Source of the DNA: Ceratobasidium sp. AG-K
Taxonomy: Eukaryota > Basidiomycota > Agaricomycetes > Cantharellales > Ceratobasidiaceae
Direction of reading: 5' to 3'
Length of the DNA stretch: 64,000 nucleotides
Assembly: GCA_037039685.1 (NCBI GenBank)
Contig: JAWNGF010000006.1
Span: forward strand, 2,232,001-2,296,000
The translations under genes were made by a program, and so were the position numbers. Position 1 is the stretch's first letter. Every line of letters begins with the position of its first letter. Shown piece after piece: positions 1 through 9,192 of the stretch. A model generated the notes under the pieces. The model was not told the DNA's origin. It saw only the letters and a list, made by a program, of their open reading frames with translations, and searched no databases.

Positions 1-624
1 AAAATCTAGTACGCCGCGCGCGAGCTCAGGATATGGTCCAAGCTAAAGCACAACAACATACTAGAACTGCTCGGCCTAGCACTATTCAGAAACCAAATTG
101 CAATGGTCTCGCCCTGGATGTCCAACAGCAATCTACCCCATTACCTGGCATTAAATCCTACAGCCAATCGCTGCGAGCTAGTAAGTTCATTTGTTTGGTG
201 TCTTCTAGTTCGCCAATAATCTGACTGGACCCAAAGTGCACTCAGATTGCAAATGGTCTAGCATACATGCATGAAATTTGCGCTGTGAGTCGGCCAGACG
301 ACTTGAAATTGGCAAAGACTAACTCATACATTCAGGTTCATGGGGACTTGAAGGCGGTCAGTAATTTACATTGCAACTGCCTGCCGTGCGGCGTCATTTC
401 TCTTGGACTGACCGTCGTTTAACCAGAGCAACGTTGTTATATCGGAAGAAGGCGTAGCAAAGATAGGAGACTTTGGGAGCGCGCTAAAGGCCGATGCCAC
501 TGCCACAATGCAATTCACGATGACAACGTTGTTGGACAATACCTTGCGTTGGACAGTAGGTCTTGACCCTCCTATTCAATACGCTGCTAACGGAACCCAA
601 AAGGCTCCGGAGTTATTGATGGGC

Positions 625-1080
625 TGTCGTAAGCTTCTTCTAAGTGGCTATGAGACAAGCCGCGGCGGAGAGTGGACGGCACTAAGACCTAAGTGACCTC
701 TTGAACCGCAACACACTTAAGCGTCTGTAGGCTCTTGAGGGTAGGGGTGGTTCTAAGTGTCACTCAAAGGGGATGTTTTGACGAGACAAAACAAGCTGGG
801 GTTGCCAGGCTTGTTAGTCCTCTATATATATTCACAAAGTGGCCGAGTCATACAAGGCGCAGCCACATGAGTCACACAAGAGAGCCAGTCAGGAGTGTCC
901 ATGTGAGTCATGCTGTATGAACAGACATGACTCGTACAAAGCACAGCCGCGTTACACAATGTAACAGAACAACCACAAGAAGGTGGCAACGCGGCAAACA
1001 GAAACAGAAACACAAGACAAAGAAGGGGACAGGCGGGCAAGACAACAGGCGAGTCCAATGGAGTGAGCTGGCTCACGACA
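625..1080 (-). repeat. Left LTR of element A (3' LTR in element orientation)
   Basis: The 456-bp repeat starts TGTCGTAAG and ends GCTCACGACA. It matches 15694-16149 except for four transitions seen by eye. It contains TATATATAT around 831-839, a copy of the self-primer sequence, and TGAGTCA motifs. The preceding TGGGC at 620-624 is the target duplication. Confidence 0.93.
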
Positions 1081-1095
1081 TTACTCCCCCCTATG
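1081..1095 (-). other. Polypurine tract of element A
   Basis: Read on the minus strand, the bases directly upstream of the 3' LTR are a purine run, AGGGGGGAGTAA. This is the expected primer position for plus-strand DNA synthesis in LTR elements. Element B has a similar G run in the same place. Confidence 0.7.
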
Positions 1096-1121
1096 GGTCC
1101 ATTTGGGGGACCTGAATGGAC

Positions 1122-1886
1122 CTACTGCACCGTGCAGTCCTTCCCTTTCCTCAGCATAAATTCCTCAAGCCCTTCATCTTCCTCCAGGGTTAGGTCGATG
1201 GGATTGAACGCGGTGTTCCCCGGTTCGTCCGAGAACTTCTCCCATTCTTCCCATGTCTCCTCCTTTGTCCAGTCAGCCTTGGACCAATCCAAAACCCTTT
1301 TCTGAACCTCCACAAACTCCTTGTCCCATTGTCGCACATCTGGCTCCGTCTCTTTCCATGCCGAAACGTCCGCTTCCTCCCACTTCCACCAGTTAGGCGC
1401 CCACTCGAACTTCTCCTTCTGGTACCTTCCCCTTTCCAGCTTCCAGTCGCTCAAGTCCCTCTCGTAGTTGGCGTCCCAGGCGACGTTCCACCGGGGTCGC
1501 AGTGTTGGTTGCCTCCCGTCGTACCCTGGTACCCACTCGCTCGAGTAAGCCCCTTCTTGTCCCCATTCAACCACCCCAAGCATGTGGGTGGAGAGGAGAA
1601 CAACCTCCGAGACCTGGAATGCGGCGCACCCCCGGCAGACGAAAATGTCCTTTCGTAGTAGCTGCATGCGTGTCGGCCATTTTTTTCCGACCCACTGGAA
1701 TTCCCCCAGGTCTGAGTGGAGGATGTCGCCCAAGGCCCTGAAGTGCATTCTTCCCGAGCCTTGTTGTGACCTCTTGAAGACGTAGAGGGCAGCCCCGGAG
1801 TCCAGGATCCTTGCCGTGGCAAAGGCAGGTCCTTCAAGGACGCGGGTGAGGTTGTTGGCAATGGTGGAGCGGGTGACAGCAGGCAT
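1122..1886 (-). CDS. Element A ORF3: Trp-rich charged protein with a CRGC motif, unknown function
   Basis: An ORF of about 254 residues starts at a methionine (MPAVTRST) at 1886 and stops just before the purine tract. It lies in the -1 frame relative to pol, and the pol tail stays open across about 435 nt of it. The protein is rich in Trp, Glu and Lys, with a Cys pair (FVCRGCAAF) in the middle and repeated W-K/E-W segments (APNWWKWEE, DWSKADW, EEWEKF) toward the C-terminus. Element B has an ORF in the same place and relative frame with a matching Cys pair (YHCRACIG). I recognise no known domain. Its mode of expression (internal start, spliced RNA or frameshift) is not visible. It could be an accessory protein of this retrotransposon group. 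Confidence 0.6.
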   Translation of the reverse strand: MPAVTRSTIANNLTRVLEGPAFATARILDSGAALYVFKRSQQGSGRMHFRALGDILHSDLGEFQWVGKKWPTRMQLLRKDIFVCRGCAAFQVSEVVLLSTHMLGVVEWGQEGAYSSEWVPGYDGRQPTLRPRWNVAWDANYERDLSDWKLERGRYQKEKFEWAPNWWKWEEADVSAWKETEPDVRQWDKEFVEVQKRVLDWSKADWTKEETWEEWEKFSDEPGNTAFNPIDLTLEEDEGLEEFMLRKGKDCTVQ

Positions 1887-4800
1887 TGTGGAGGACAAAA
1901 AAGATTTAGAGCGTAGAGTTGGGGGTGTTTCTTGGAATAGTAGCAAGTTTTGCAGATATCTCTATCGGTTGTTCCCTTCCCCCCTTTTATCTTTCCTGGA
2001 GCGTAGTTAGATGGCGTGGGAGCTTCGGGGTGTCGGCGTAGAAGGTCCTTGATGATCTTCGACAGGTGACCAAAATCTTCCGCCCTTTGTTCCGTGTCTT
2101 CTTCACTCCCATAGCCCTTCCATCTGACCCTGTAGAAAAGACCATCCTTTGTTTCCTTCCAGTCCAAAATCTTCTCTACTTCGTATTCTTCTTCCCCTTC
2201 TTCTGTTATGATCGGCGGTGGTCGGGGTTGGTTTCGGCTGAACTCTGTGTCTTCTTTGTAAGGGCTGAGCAAGTCGATGTGGAAAACAGGGTGCACCCTC
2301 ATTGTTGCCGGCAAGTCGAGCTCATAAGCGTGTGACCCTATTCTTCGTTTCACAACAAATGGCCCGTGCTTTTTGTTATCCAGTGTCGGAAGCTTCTTCT
2401 TGGTGGCTATGAGACAAGCCGCGATGGAAAGTGGACGGCACTAAGACCTTAGTGACCTCTTGAACCGCAACACACTTAAGCGTCTGTAGGCTCTTGAGGG
2501 TAGGGGTGGTTCTAAGTGTCACTCAGAGGGGATGTTTTGACGAGACAAAACAAGCTGGGGTTACCAGACTTGTAGGTCCTCTATATATATTCAAGAGGCG
2601 GCCGAGTCATACATGACGCAGCCACATGAGTCACAGCAGTCAACCAGTCAGGAGTGTCCATGTGAGTCATGCTGTATGAACAGACATGACTCGTACAAAG
2701 CACAACCGCGTTACGCAATGTAACAGAATAACCACAAGAAGGTGGCAACGCGGCAAGCGGAAACGGAAACACAACACACAAAGAAAGGAACAGGAGGGCG
2801 AGACAACAGGCGAGTCCGATGTCGAGAGCTGGCTCACGACATCCAGTTTCTTCGATGGTCTTTTTGTCTGAATGTTCTTCCCCAGCAGCCATACTAGATC
2901 TCCTTCTTGGTACTCATTCTTTGGTTCTTCTTCTGGGAGCCTTTGGGTTTCCATTGATGCAATTGCTTCGTCGTGGATTTTGCGCCATTTTCCTGTGATG
3001 TTGTTTGCTTCTGGGACCGCCGAATCTTCTGCTGAGATGTTCCACAGTGGTTCCCTCCCGTAGACAATTTCGAAAGGGGAACTACCTGTTACGCGGTGCT
3101 TCTGTAGATTATAGCTGAATTCCGCAATCGGTAATAAGTCCGCCCAATCATCCTGCCGATAGTTGACAAACAATCGTAGCCAGCCTTCCATCCATTGATT
3201 GATTCTCTCCGTTATTCCATCTGTTTGGGGGTGGTAGGCAGTGCTGAAACCTGGGCTAGTTCCAATTTTCTCGTAAATGGCTTTCATAAGTTTGGAATTG
3301 AAGGTGGTTCCTCGGTCTGAGATTGTGCTCTTTGGAAAACCATGCAGTTTCCAGACATTCATGACGAAAAGATTTGCAAGGTCGCTTGCCGTGTGGGATT
3401 CTTTGCAGGGTATGAAGTGTGCCATTCTTGAGAATTGGTCCACCACTACTAAGATACTATCTGATCCTCTGGATTTTGGCAACTTCACTACAAAGTCGAA
3501 CGCTATGTCTTCCCATGGTCCTTTTGGAATCTCCAGAGGCTTGATTGGTACTATTTGCTTTGATCCCTTTGTCCGTTGGCAGGTCTCGCAGGATTCCACG
3601 TATCTGTTTATGCTTTGCTTCATTCCTGGCCAAAAGTATCTTCTTGATATTAGTTCCAGTGTTCTAGCCTGTCCTTGATGTCCCGCGATTTTTGAGTCGT
3701 GATGGACCCGCATGATAGCCAGTCTGGCTTCCTTATCTTCTGGCACGTAGATCCTTCCCTTGAACCATAATAGTCCCTCCTTGAAATCATAATCCTTTGC
3801 GCTGTGTTGTAGGGTTTTTGGTAACGTTTCCCTTGATTTGCAGATTTCTTTGATTTGTGCCAATCCTTCATCTGTTTCCTGAGCCTCCCTGATAGACTCT
3901 ATGATGTTTGTGTCTATCTGTCCCATAAATCCTTTGAACTTTTCGACAGATATCATAACTTGTTTGGGTGTCGGGATATCCTCATGGTCTGATCGTCTTG
4001 ACAACAGGTCCGGTTTTGAAGACAGGATTCCAGGGCGATATATGATGTCAAAGTTATAGGAAGCAAGCAATTGGTGCCATCTTGCGTGTCGATGGTTGAA
4101 TGTTCTTGCTTCCTTCCAGAATTGTAGGTTCCTATGATCGGTGTAGATGGTGATAGGGTCCCTTGTTCCTTCAAGGTATAGCCTCCAATGTGTTAAAGAT
4201 TCTATGATAGCCATAAGTTCTTTATCGTGGACGTCGTAGTTGAGTTGAGCCTCGTTGAAAGACTTTGAAAGAAAAGCAATAGGGTGTAAGTAGCCATCGT
4301 CTTGTCTTTGCGACAAGATTGCTCCCATTGCTACTCCACTTGCATCTGTTTCCAGGAAAAAGGGTTTGTCAGGGTTAGGATGGTGTAGAGTAGGTTCTTT
4401 GCTGATTTCTGTTTTTAGAGCCTCAAAAGCTTCCTGCTGATTGTTTCCCCATTCCCATTTGTTCTCCTTTCTTGTTAAGGTTGTCAGGGGCTTTGCCAAA
4501 CGGCTGAAATTCGGAACGAATCTTCTGTAGAAATTTGCGAATCCTAGGAACGCCTGAACTTGTTTGACCGTTCTTGGTTCCTTCCATTCCTTTATTGCCT
4601 TGACTTTTTCTTCCTCCATTGAGATGCCTGAATCGCTGATTCCAAGTCCAGTATATGTCAATTTGGTGACAAAGAATTCGCATTTTGGAAGCTTTGCGAA
4701 TAGATTTTCTTCCAGCAGGATTTTTAGCACCTTCCTGACATCCACGGTATGTTGACTTCTGTCCTTAGAGAAGACCAGGATGTCGTCGATATATACTATG

Positions 4801-5828
4801 ACACATACGTCGATGAGATCATGGAAGATGTGGTTCATATATCTTTGGAATATGGCGGGCGCGTTTTTTAGTCCAAACGGCATGACGACGTATTCGAACA
4901 GTCCTTCTTTTGTTCTGAAAGCTGTTTTCCATTCGTCTCCTTCCCTGATTCTGATATTGTTGAAACCCATGCGCAAATCGATTTTGGAGAAAATTTTTGC
5001 GTCCTTGATTTTATCCAAGAGGTCTTCCATCAGGGGCATTGGGAATCTGTCGTCTTTCGTAATGGTGTTTACTCCTCTGAGATCTTGAACAAGTCGTAGT
5101 TGGCGTACTGCCCCTGGGTTTTTGGGGTCGATCGGTTTTTTGACAAAGAAGCAAGGTGATGCAATGGGTGATTTGCTTGGTCGGATCTTCCCTGCTGCGA
5201 TTTCTTCATCCAAGTATTCTCTCAGTGCAATTGACTCTGCCGGAGAGAGTGGGATAGGTCTGGCTGGTTTTGGAAGTTCAGCTCCATCCTTGAAGTTGAT
5301 GGCGCAGTCGTATGGGCGATGATCAGGGATTCTCTTGAATTTTTCTTCGCTGAAGACGTCGGCAAATTCCTTGAATTCTTCAGGCAGGTCGTCTATTGAG
5401 GCCGTCCTCGCTTGAATGGCTTCTGTCCGCCATGATATGTGCTTCGTTTTCCAATCGATGACAGGGTTTGATTCTTCTAACCATTCCAGTCCGAGGATAA
5501 GTTTAGTTTCTCCAGTAGGCATTGCAAAGAAGACTTGTTTGAAAGTTCTTCCCTCTACTTCTATTTCCAGCCTTGCTTTGAAACGTATTTGGTGAGAGAG
5601 TTCTTTCCCTTGGATTCCAATTACTCTTCTAGGAGTGGAGAGTTCCATGAGTGGAATGTTGTTGGATCGAGCCCACGAAATGTCCAGGAAGTTCTTTGAT
5701 GCTCCAGAATTGATGAGGGTTGGGATAGGTTCTGTGATTCCGGCAACGTTTGCGTAAACAATGGTAGATTCATTTGTCGCTCTAAAGTACATTGTTTCTG
5801 TTGCCGGTTTCTTGGTCTCTCCACACAC
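1451..5828 (-). pseudogene. Element A pol: protease-RT-RNase H-integrase-chromodomain, interrupted by a solo LTR
   Basis: The upstream part (5828 to 2842) has the retropepsin motif at LINSGASKNFLD, RT catalytic motif YIDDILVF, RNase H start FLETDASGVAMG, integrase HHCC zinc region (VHHDSKIAGHQGQ, CETCQRTKG) and DDE core (DRGTTFNS, HPQTDG, TERINQ). The reading frame stops in a solo LTR inserted at 2384-2841. It resumes at 2378 with the end of integrase and a chromodomain (EEYEVEKILDW, YRVRWKGYG), then a weakly conserved tail to a stop at 1451. The protease catalytic Asp is Asn (element B has LIDSGSS), so the protease is probably dead. The pol frame lies -1 relative to gag. The GTG at 5828 is only where the open frame can be called; expression probably comes by frameshift from gag. 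Confidence 0.85.
2384..2841 (-). repeat. Solo LTR of the element A family inside element A pol
   Basis: The 458-bp copy of the family A LTR starts TGTCGGAAG and ends GCTCACGACA. It is flanked on both sides by TCCAG (2379-2383 and 2842-2846), a clean 5-bp target duplication. It has more differences from the flanking A LTRs than those have from each other, so it came from a different family member. No internal sequence remains, which fits LTR-LTR recombination after insertion. It cuts pol between the integrase core and the chromodomain. Confidence 0.92.
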
Positions 5829-5830
5829 AG

Positions 5831-7606
5831 TTAGAGGGAGACCCCTTCTTTTCCCGAGTCTTCTCCGATTGTGGCCTCCCTTCCTTTAACGCTAGGTTCT
5901 GTCGTTATCCATTCCTTGGATGAGCATTTGAATGAGCGGTGTCCTTCCTGTCCGCATTTTAGGCAGCGGTTGGTTGCTATCCTAGCTTTGTAAACTTCGT
6001 CGGGTAGCCGCTTTGTGGAGGGTTGTCCGCTAGCGGTTGCTTGAGGTGTCTTCTTCCCTGTAGAGGTCTTGATTTGCTGTAATTTCTGGTCAATAGAGAT
6101 TGCGATAGAGATCCACCGGTCTAGTGACAGCTCCCGCTCCGTTCCGTCCTCGTTAATCAGGGTCAATTCGAATCGCGCAAGTTCGGTTTTTACTTCAGGC
6201 TTCAGTCCTTCCTTGAATTGGTTGATCAGTGCTTCCTGTCCCCAGTTGACATCGACCAATAAGTAACGGAACTCAGAAGCATAATTTGCAACCGAATTGT
6301 TCTGCTTGCACTTCCGGATATCGATTTCGGCCTTTGCCTTTTTGTTAGGGTTGCTAAATTGTTCCATGAAGTGTGTCTTGAAGCTTTCCCATGAGGCAAG
6401 GTTTTGGTTATTTTCCCTTTGGTTAAGCGATCGTAAAAGTACTTGTGCCCAGTGAGTGGCGGCTTTGTTCTTGGATTTGAAGTTTGCTAGAGCTTCGCGG
6501 ATCCTTTCTTCATTGGAAGTGTATTGATCGCCTAGACGTAAAAAGTAGCTCTCCATTTGTGTGATGAACATTTTGGCACCTTCTCCTTTTTTTCCGTCAA
6601 AGGCTTCTGGCCGGGTCACCTTGGGACGACGTGGTCCGCTACCGATGTTTGGGTTCTCGGTCAGTCGTTGGATTCTTAGTTCTAATTCGTCGATCCTGGT
6701 AGATTCCGCGTCTGGGTGTGGTGGAGAATTTGATTGCCTGGAGGGGATCCCGTGCAGGGATGCTTCGTCCATTTCTTCTCGCATGTTGTTGATCGTTTCC
6801 TGGACTTCTGTGATCTTGGTAGTGAAGGAGGTTCCTTCCTGTCGTAAGGTTTCTAGTCCTTGTGTTACTGCCTCGTTCCACTCAAGTTGCCCTTGTCTGG
6901 TAGTGTTGAGTTCTTCGCGTATATTGTTTACTAGTCCTTGAGTGTTGGTAACCTCATTTCAAAGGCGGGTTACGTCTTGACCAACTAGGAAAGAATTATG
7001 TTCGCCATTTCTTGCCGAGTTCAGAATGTCCGTCAAGGTGCCTTGTAGGGTGTTGATGGAATCGTTAAAGATTTGCTGGTTGTTTGCTAGTACTTGTGTG
7101 GCCTGTTCTAGGCCGCTAAGCCTTCGATCTATAGTGACTCTCATTCCGTCTATAACCCTAAGGGTGGCGTTGTGTCTTCCTTCTAGAAGGTTGTCCAGGT
7201 CGTCTAGATTACTGATCACAGTCCTGCTGCTAGAGCTGGAACTTGAACTTGAGCTTCCTGGATCACCGGTGCTTTGTTGTACCGGGGCCAATTGCCCGGA
7301 GTAACCCTGTGGAACATACGGTGGTGCTGGAATTGCTGGTGTGACTGGTTGGGAAGCCACTGGAATTGGTCCTGCGTTGGTGATTGTTCCTCCGATTTGG
7401 GGAACTGTGGGGACATTGGGAATGTGTGGTGTAGGAGGAGGTCTAATGGGGACAAGTGACACGCCCCCATGAGCTTCAGGTTGGGGAGAAAAGAACTGTC
7501 TCCTAGTCCCTAGTGGCCACAGGGGACGTGATGGTCCTGGACTTCCAGTTGGAATGCGAATTGCAGTCGGAGTGGGGTCATTTGTGAGATCTCCTGGTTC
7601 CCTATT
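5831..7606 (-). pseudogene. Element A gag, main part (capsid and CCHC zinc knuckle) with an in-frame stop
   Basis: This part carries a Pro/Ser-rich stretch, a coiled region, a capsid-like core (TRPEAFDGKKGEGAKMFITQ, WESFKTHFMEQF) and a CX2CX4HX4C zinc knuckle (RCLKCGQEGHRSFKC). It ends at TAA 5831-5833. A TGA at 6959-6961 stops the frame after DVTRL, and the same frame stays open on both sides of it. The stop could derive from CGA by one C-to-T change. The N-terminal 75 or so codons lie beyond element B at 15435-15664. The frame is continuous across the CTATT duplication, showing B inserted in this gene. Confidence 0.85.
5849..5855 (-). promoter_or_regulatory. Candidate -1 frameshift site GGGAAAA at the gag-pol junction of element A
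   Basis: On the minus strand the sequence G GGA AAA lies in phase with gag codons, matching the X XXY YYZ slippery pattern, 15 nt before the gag stop. A -1 slip here enters the pol frame with no stop before the protease. Whether a downstream structure exists was not computed. Confidence 0.55.
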
Positions 7607-8093
7607 TGTCGCAACCTGCTAATGCCTATGGTTGACGACCACTAATGGCCTTTGAGATGTGTGATAAGTCTTCTAAGACTCTATCACTAAGGTGGACGAA
7701 CGCTAGTCTTGTCAGTACAAGTCACTAGCTCCTAAGTCCAAGTGGCTGCGCTAAGGGCTAAGTAGCCAAGTGCCTCTGATCACACTGCAGGGAGAGTTGA
7801 CGAGGCGAAGCAAGCTGGGGATGACCATGCTTGCAAGCCAGTATATATACTCAGAAAACAAGTGAGTCAAAGTACATACATGAGTCACAGGTCTGAGTCA
7901 GAGTCCGAGTCATAAAGGGGCTGCGTAGGCCAGCCAATAGAAAACAGCATGAGTCATATGACTCATGGTGACACATCATCCATACACCTCACTAAACGAG
8001 GGAGAGGGCACATCTATACAGAAAGAGCGCATAAGGCGCTAGATCAAGCCACGAGACCGCAGAAACAGAGAGAGGGCGGGACAGGTCACGACA
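7607..8093 (-). repeat. Left LTR of element B (3' LTR in element orientation)
   Basis: The 487-bp repeat starts TGTCGCAACC and ends GGTCACGACA. It carries TATATATA, a self-primer copy GCGAAGCAAGCT, and a cluster of TGA(G/C)TCA motifs. The right copy is at 14948-15434. Confidence 0.95.
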
Positions 8094-8106
8094 TTGCCCC
8101 CCCACA
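8094..8106 (-). other. Polypurine tract of element B
   Basis: Read on the minus strand this is GTGGGGGGGCAA directly before the 3' LTR, the usual plus-strand primer position. Confidence 0.7.
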
Positions 8107-8133
8107 TAGGGCCAGGTAGTGGAGCGCCTGGAC

Positions 8134-9192
8134 TTATCTGCGGGCAACCCATTCCTTCAATTCCAGCCAGCCAACGCGTTCCGCCAGGTTTTGCATGTCC
8201 GTCTCGAGGACCTCGTTCATGCGGTCCCATTTTTCCTGGTAGAGCTTGTCAAGCTCCTCCTGGTGCCGTTGTTGGAGGCGCTCGAGTTCTTTCTGCTCGC
8301 GGAGTGCCCACTGCTCCTGTCGGTGGTCGAGCCATTTGTTGAGCTGGTCAATTGACCAGGATCCGCTCTGGACGAGGCGGTATGCCTCCAGGACGTTGGC
8401 GTCGCATGGCATGCGATCGGCTGGTGGATGAGGCTCGAGCCTGGCAATTGCCTGCCCGACGTCGGCGATGAGGGCCTCGACATTTTCCCGGGCCCTGTCC
8501 CAGGTCGTGTTCCACTCCCGTTCGATTTGCTCAGCGTCTTCGTCAGCGTCTTTTGACCAGTTGAAATCGGAGAGGGGGGTTTCGGGGTATGTGTTGTCAG
8601 CGACTGGTGGTTCAGGCTTTTTCTGCCACTCACTGGGGGTGGGCCAACCGCTGGTGAAATCGTAGGAGCAATCGCTCCACCAGATCCCGTCGTCGTCGAC
8701 GTGTCCTCCATTGTCAATGGCGATGCGGGGGTCAGTTTCGCGCTTGAACCACTTGTCACCTTCCCATTTGTAGCCAGTGTCCCTGTTCCAGGCATCGGCG
8801 CTCTTGGTGACCACATCGTTGACGGTGAGTCCGATGCAGGCGCGGCAGTGGTAATATTTGCTGCGGCCGATGTCGGTTGGGTCGGAGGGCCGGGAGTCGG
8901 GGTGGCTAACCCAGAGGAGGGAGCCAAGCTGGGGGTGGATGAGGGACTTGCCTTCCTCGTCCCACTTGAGGTCGCCTCGCTTGGCGAGGGGGATATAGCC
9001 GAGGTGAACCCCGGGCTCGAGATCGTTGGCCAGTTTCTTGGCCTCCTTGAGGGACCAGGGCGCTGTGGCCCTGCAGTTGATGGCGAACTCGCCGGGTCCT
9101 CCGGCCATAATGGCCTTGCTATAGGCTGCGGTGAGCCTGTAAGAGGCACGGCGGGCAGCGACGGTGGTGTTGTTGGAGCGGATGGGGGCCAT
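8134..9192 (-). CDS. Element B ORF3: Trp-rich protein with a CRAC motif, unknown function
   Basis: A 352-residue ORF starts MAPIRSNN and ends about 40 nt before the 3' LTR. It is in the -1 frame relative to pol and overlaps the pol tail for about 975 nt. Residues are mixed and protein-like, with many Trp (GYKWEGDKWF, GIWWSDC, WSIDQLNKWL), a Cys pair (YYHCRACIG) near residue 120 and a charged, probably coiled-coil C-terminal third (QEQWALREQKELERLQQRH). The overlapping pol frame is Pro/Ser/Thr-rich low complexity. That pattern suggests ORF3 is the constrained frame there. Element A has a shorter counterpart. No known family is recognised. Confidence 0.65.
   Translation of the reverse strand: MAPIRSNNTTVAARRASYRLTAAYSKAIMAGGPGEFAINCRATAPWSLKEAKKLANDLEPGVHLGYIPLAKRGDLKWDEEGKSLIHPQLGSLLWVSHPDSRPSDPTDIGRSKYYHCRACIGLTVNDVVTKSADAWNRDTGYKWEGDKWFKRETDPRIAIDNGGHVDDDGIWWSDCSYDFTSGWPTPSEWQKKPEPPVADNTYPETPLSDFNWSKDADEDAEQIEREWNTTWDRARENVEALIADVGQAIARLEPHPPADRMPCDANVLEAYRLVQSGSWSIDQLNKWLDHRQEQWALREQKELERLQQRHQEELDKLYQEKWDRMNEVLETDMQNLAERVGWLELKEWVARR

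Noticed and set aside
822..1076. Minus-strand ORF within the element A LTR, also seen in the right copy (15891-16283) and the solo LTR (2581-2892)
   Set aside because: It recurs only because the LTR recurs. It spans U3 and the TATA box, shows no domain, and its ends depend on flanking sequence.
2667..2841. Extension of the element A pol frame into the solo LTR
   Set aside because: Accidental read-through created by the insertion. The true pol frame resumes at 2378.
6959..6961. The gag TGA as a programmed readthrough stop
   Set aside because: It lies in the middle of gag rather than at a gag-pol border, and element B has no such stop, so a simple mutation is more likely.
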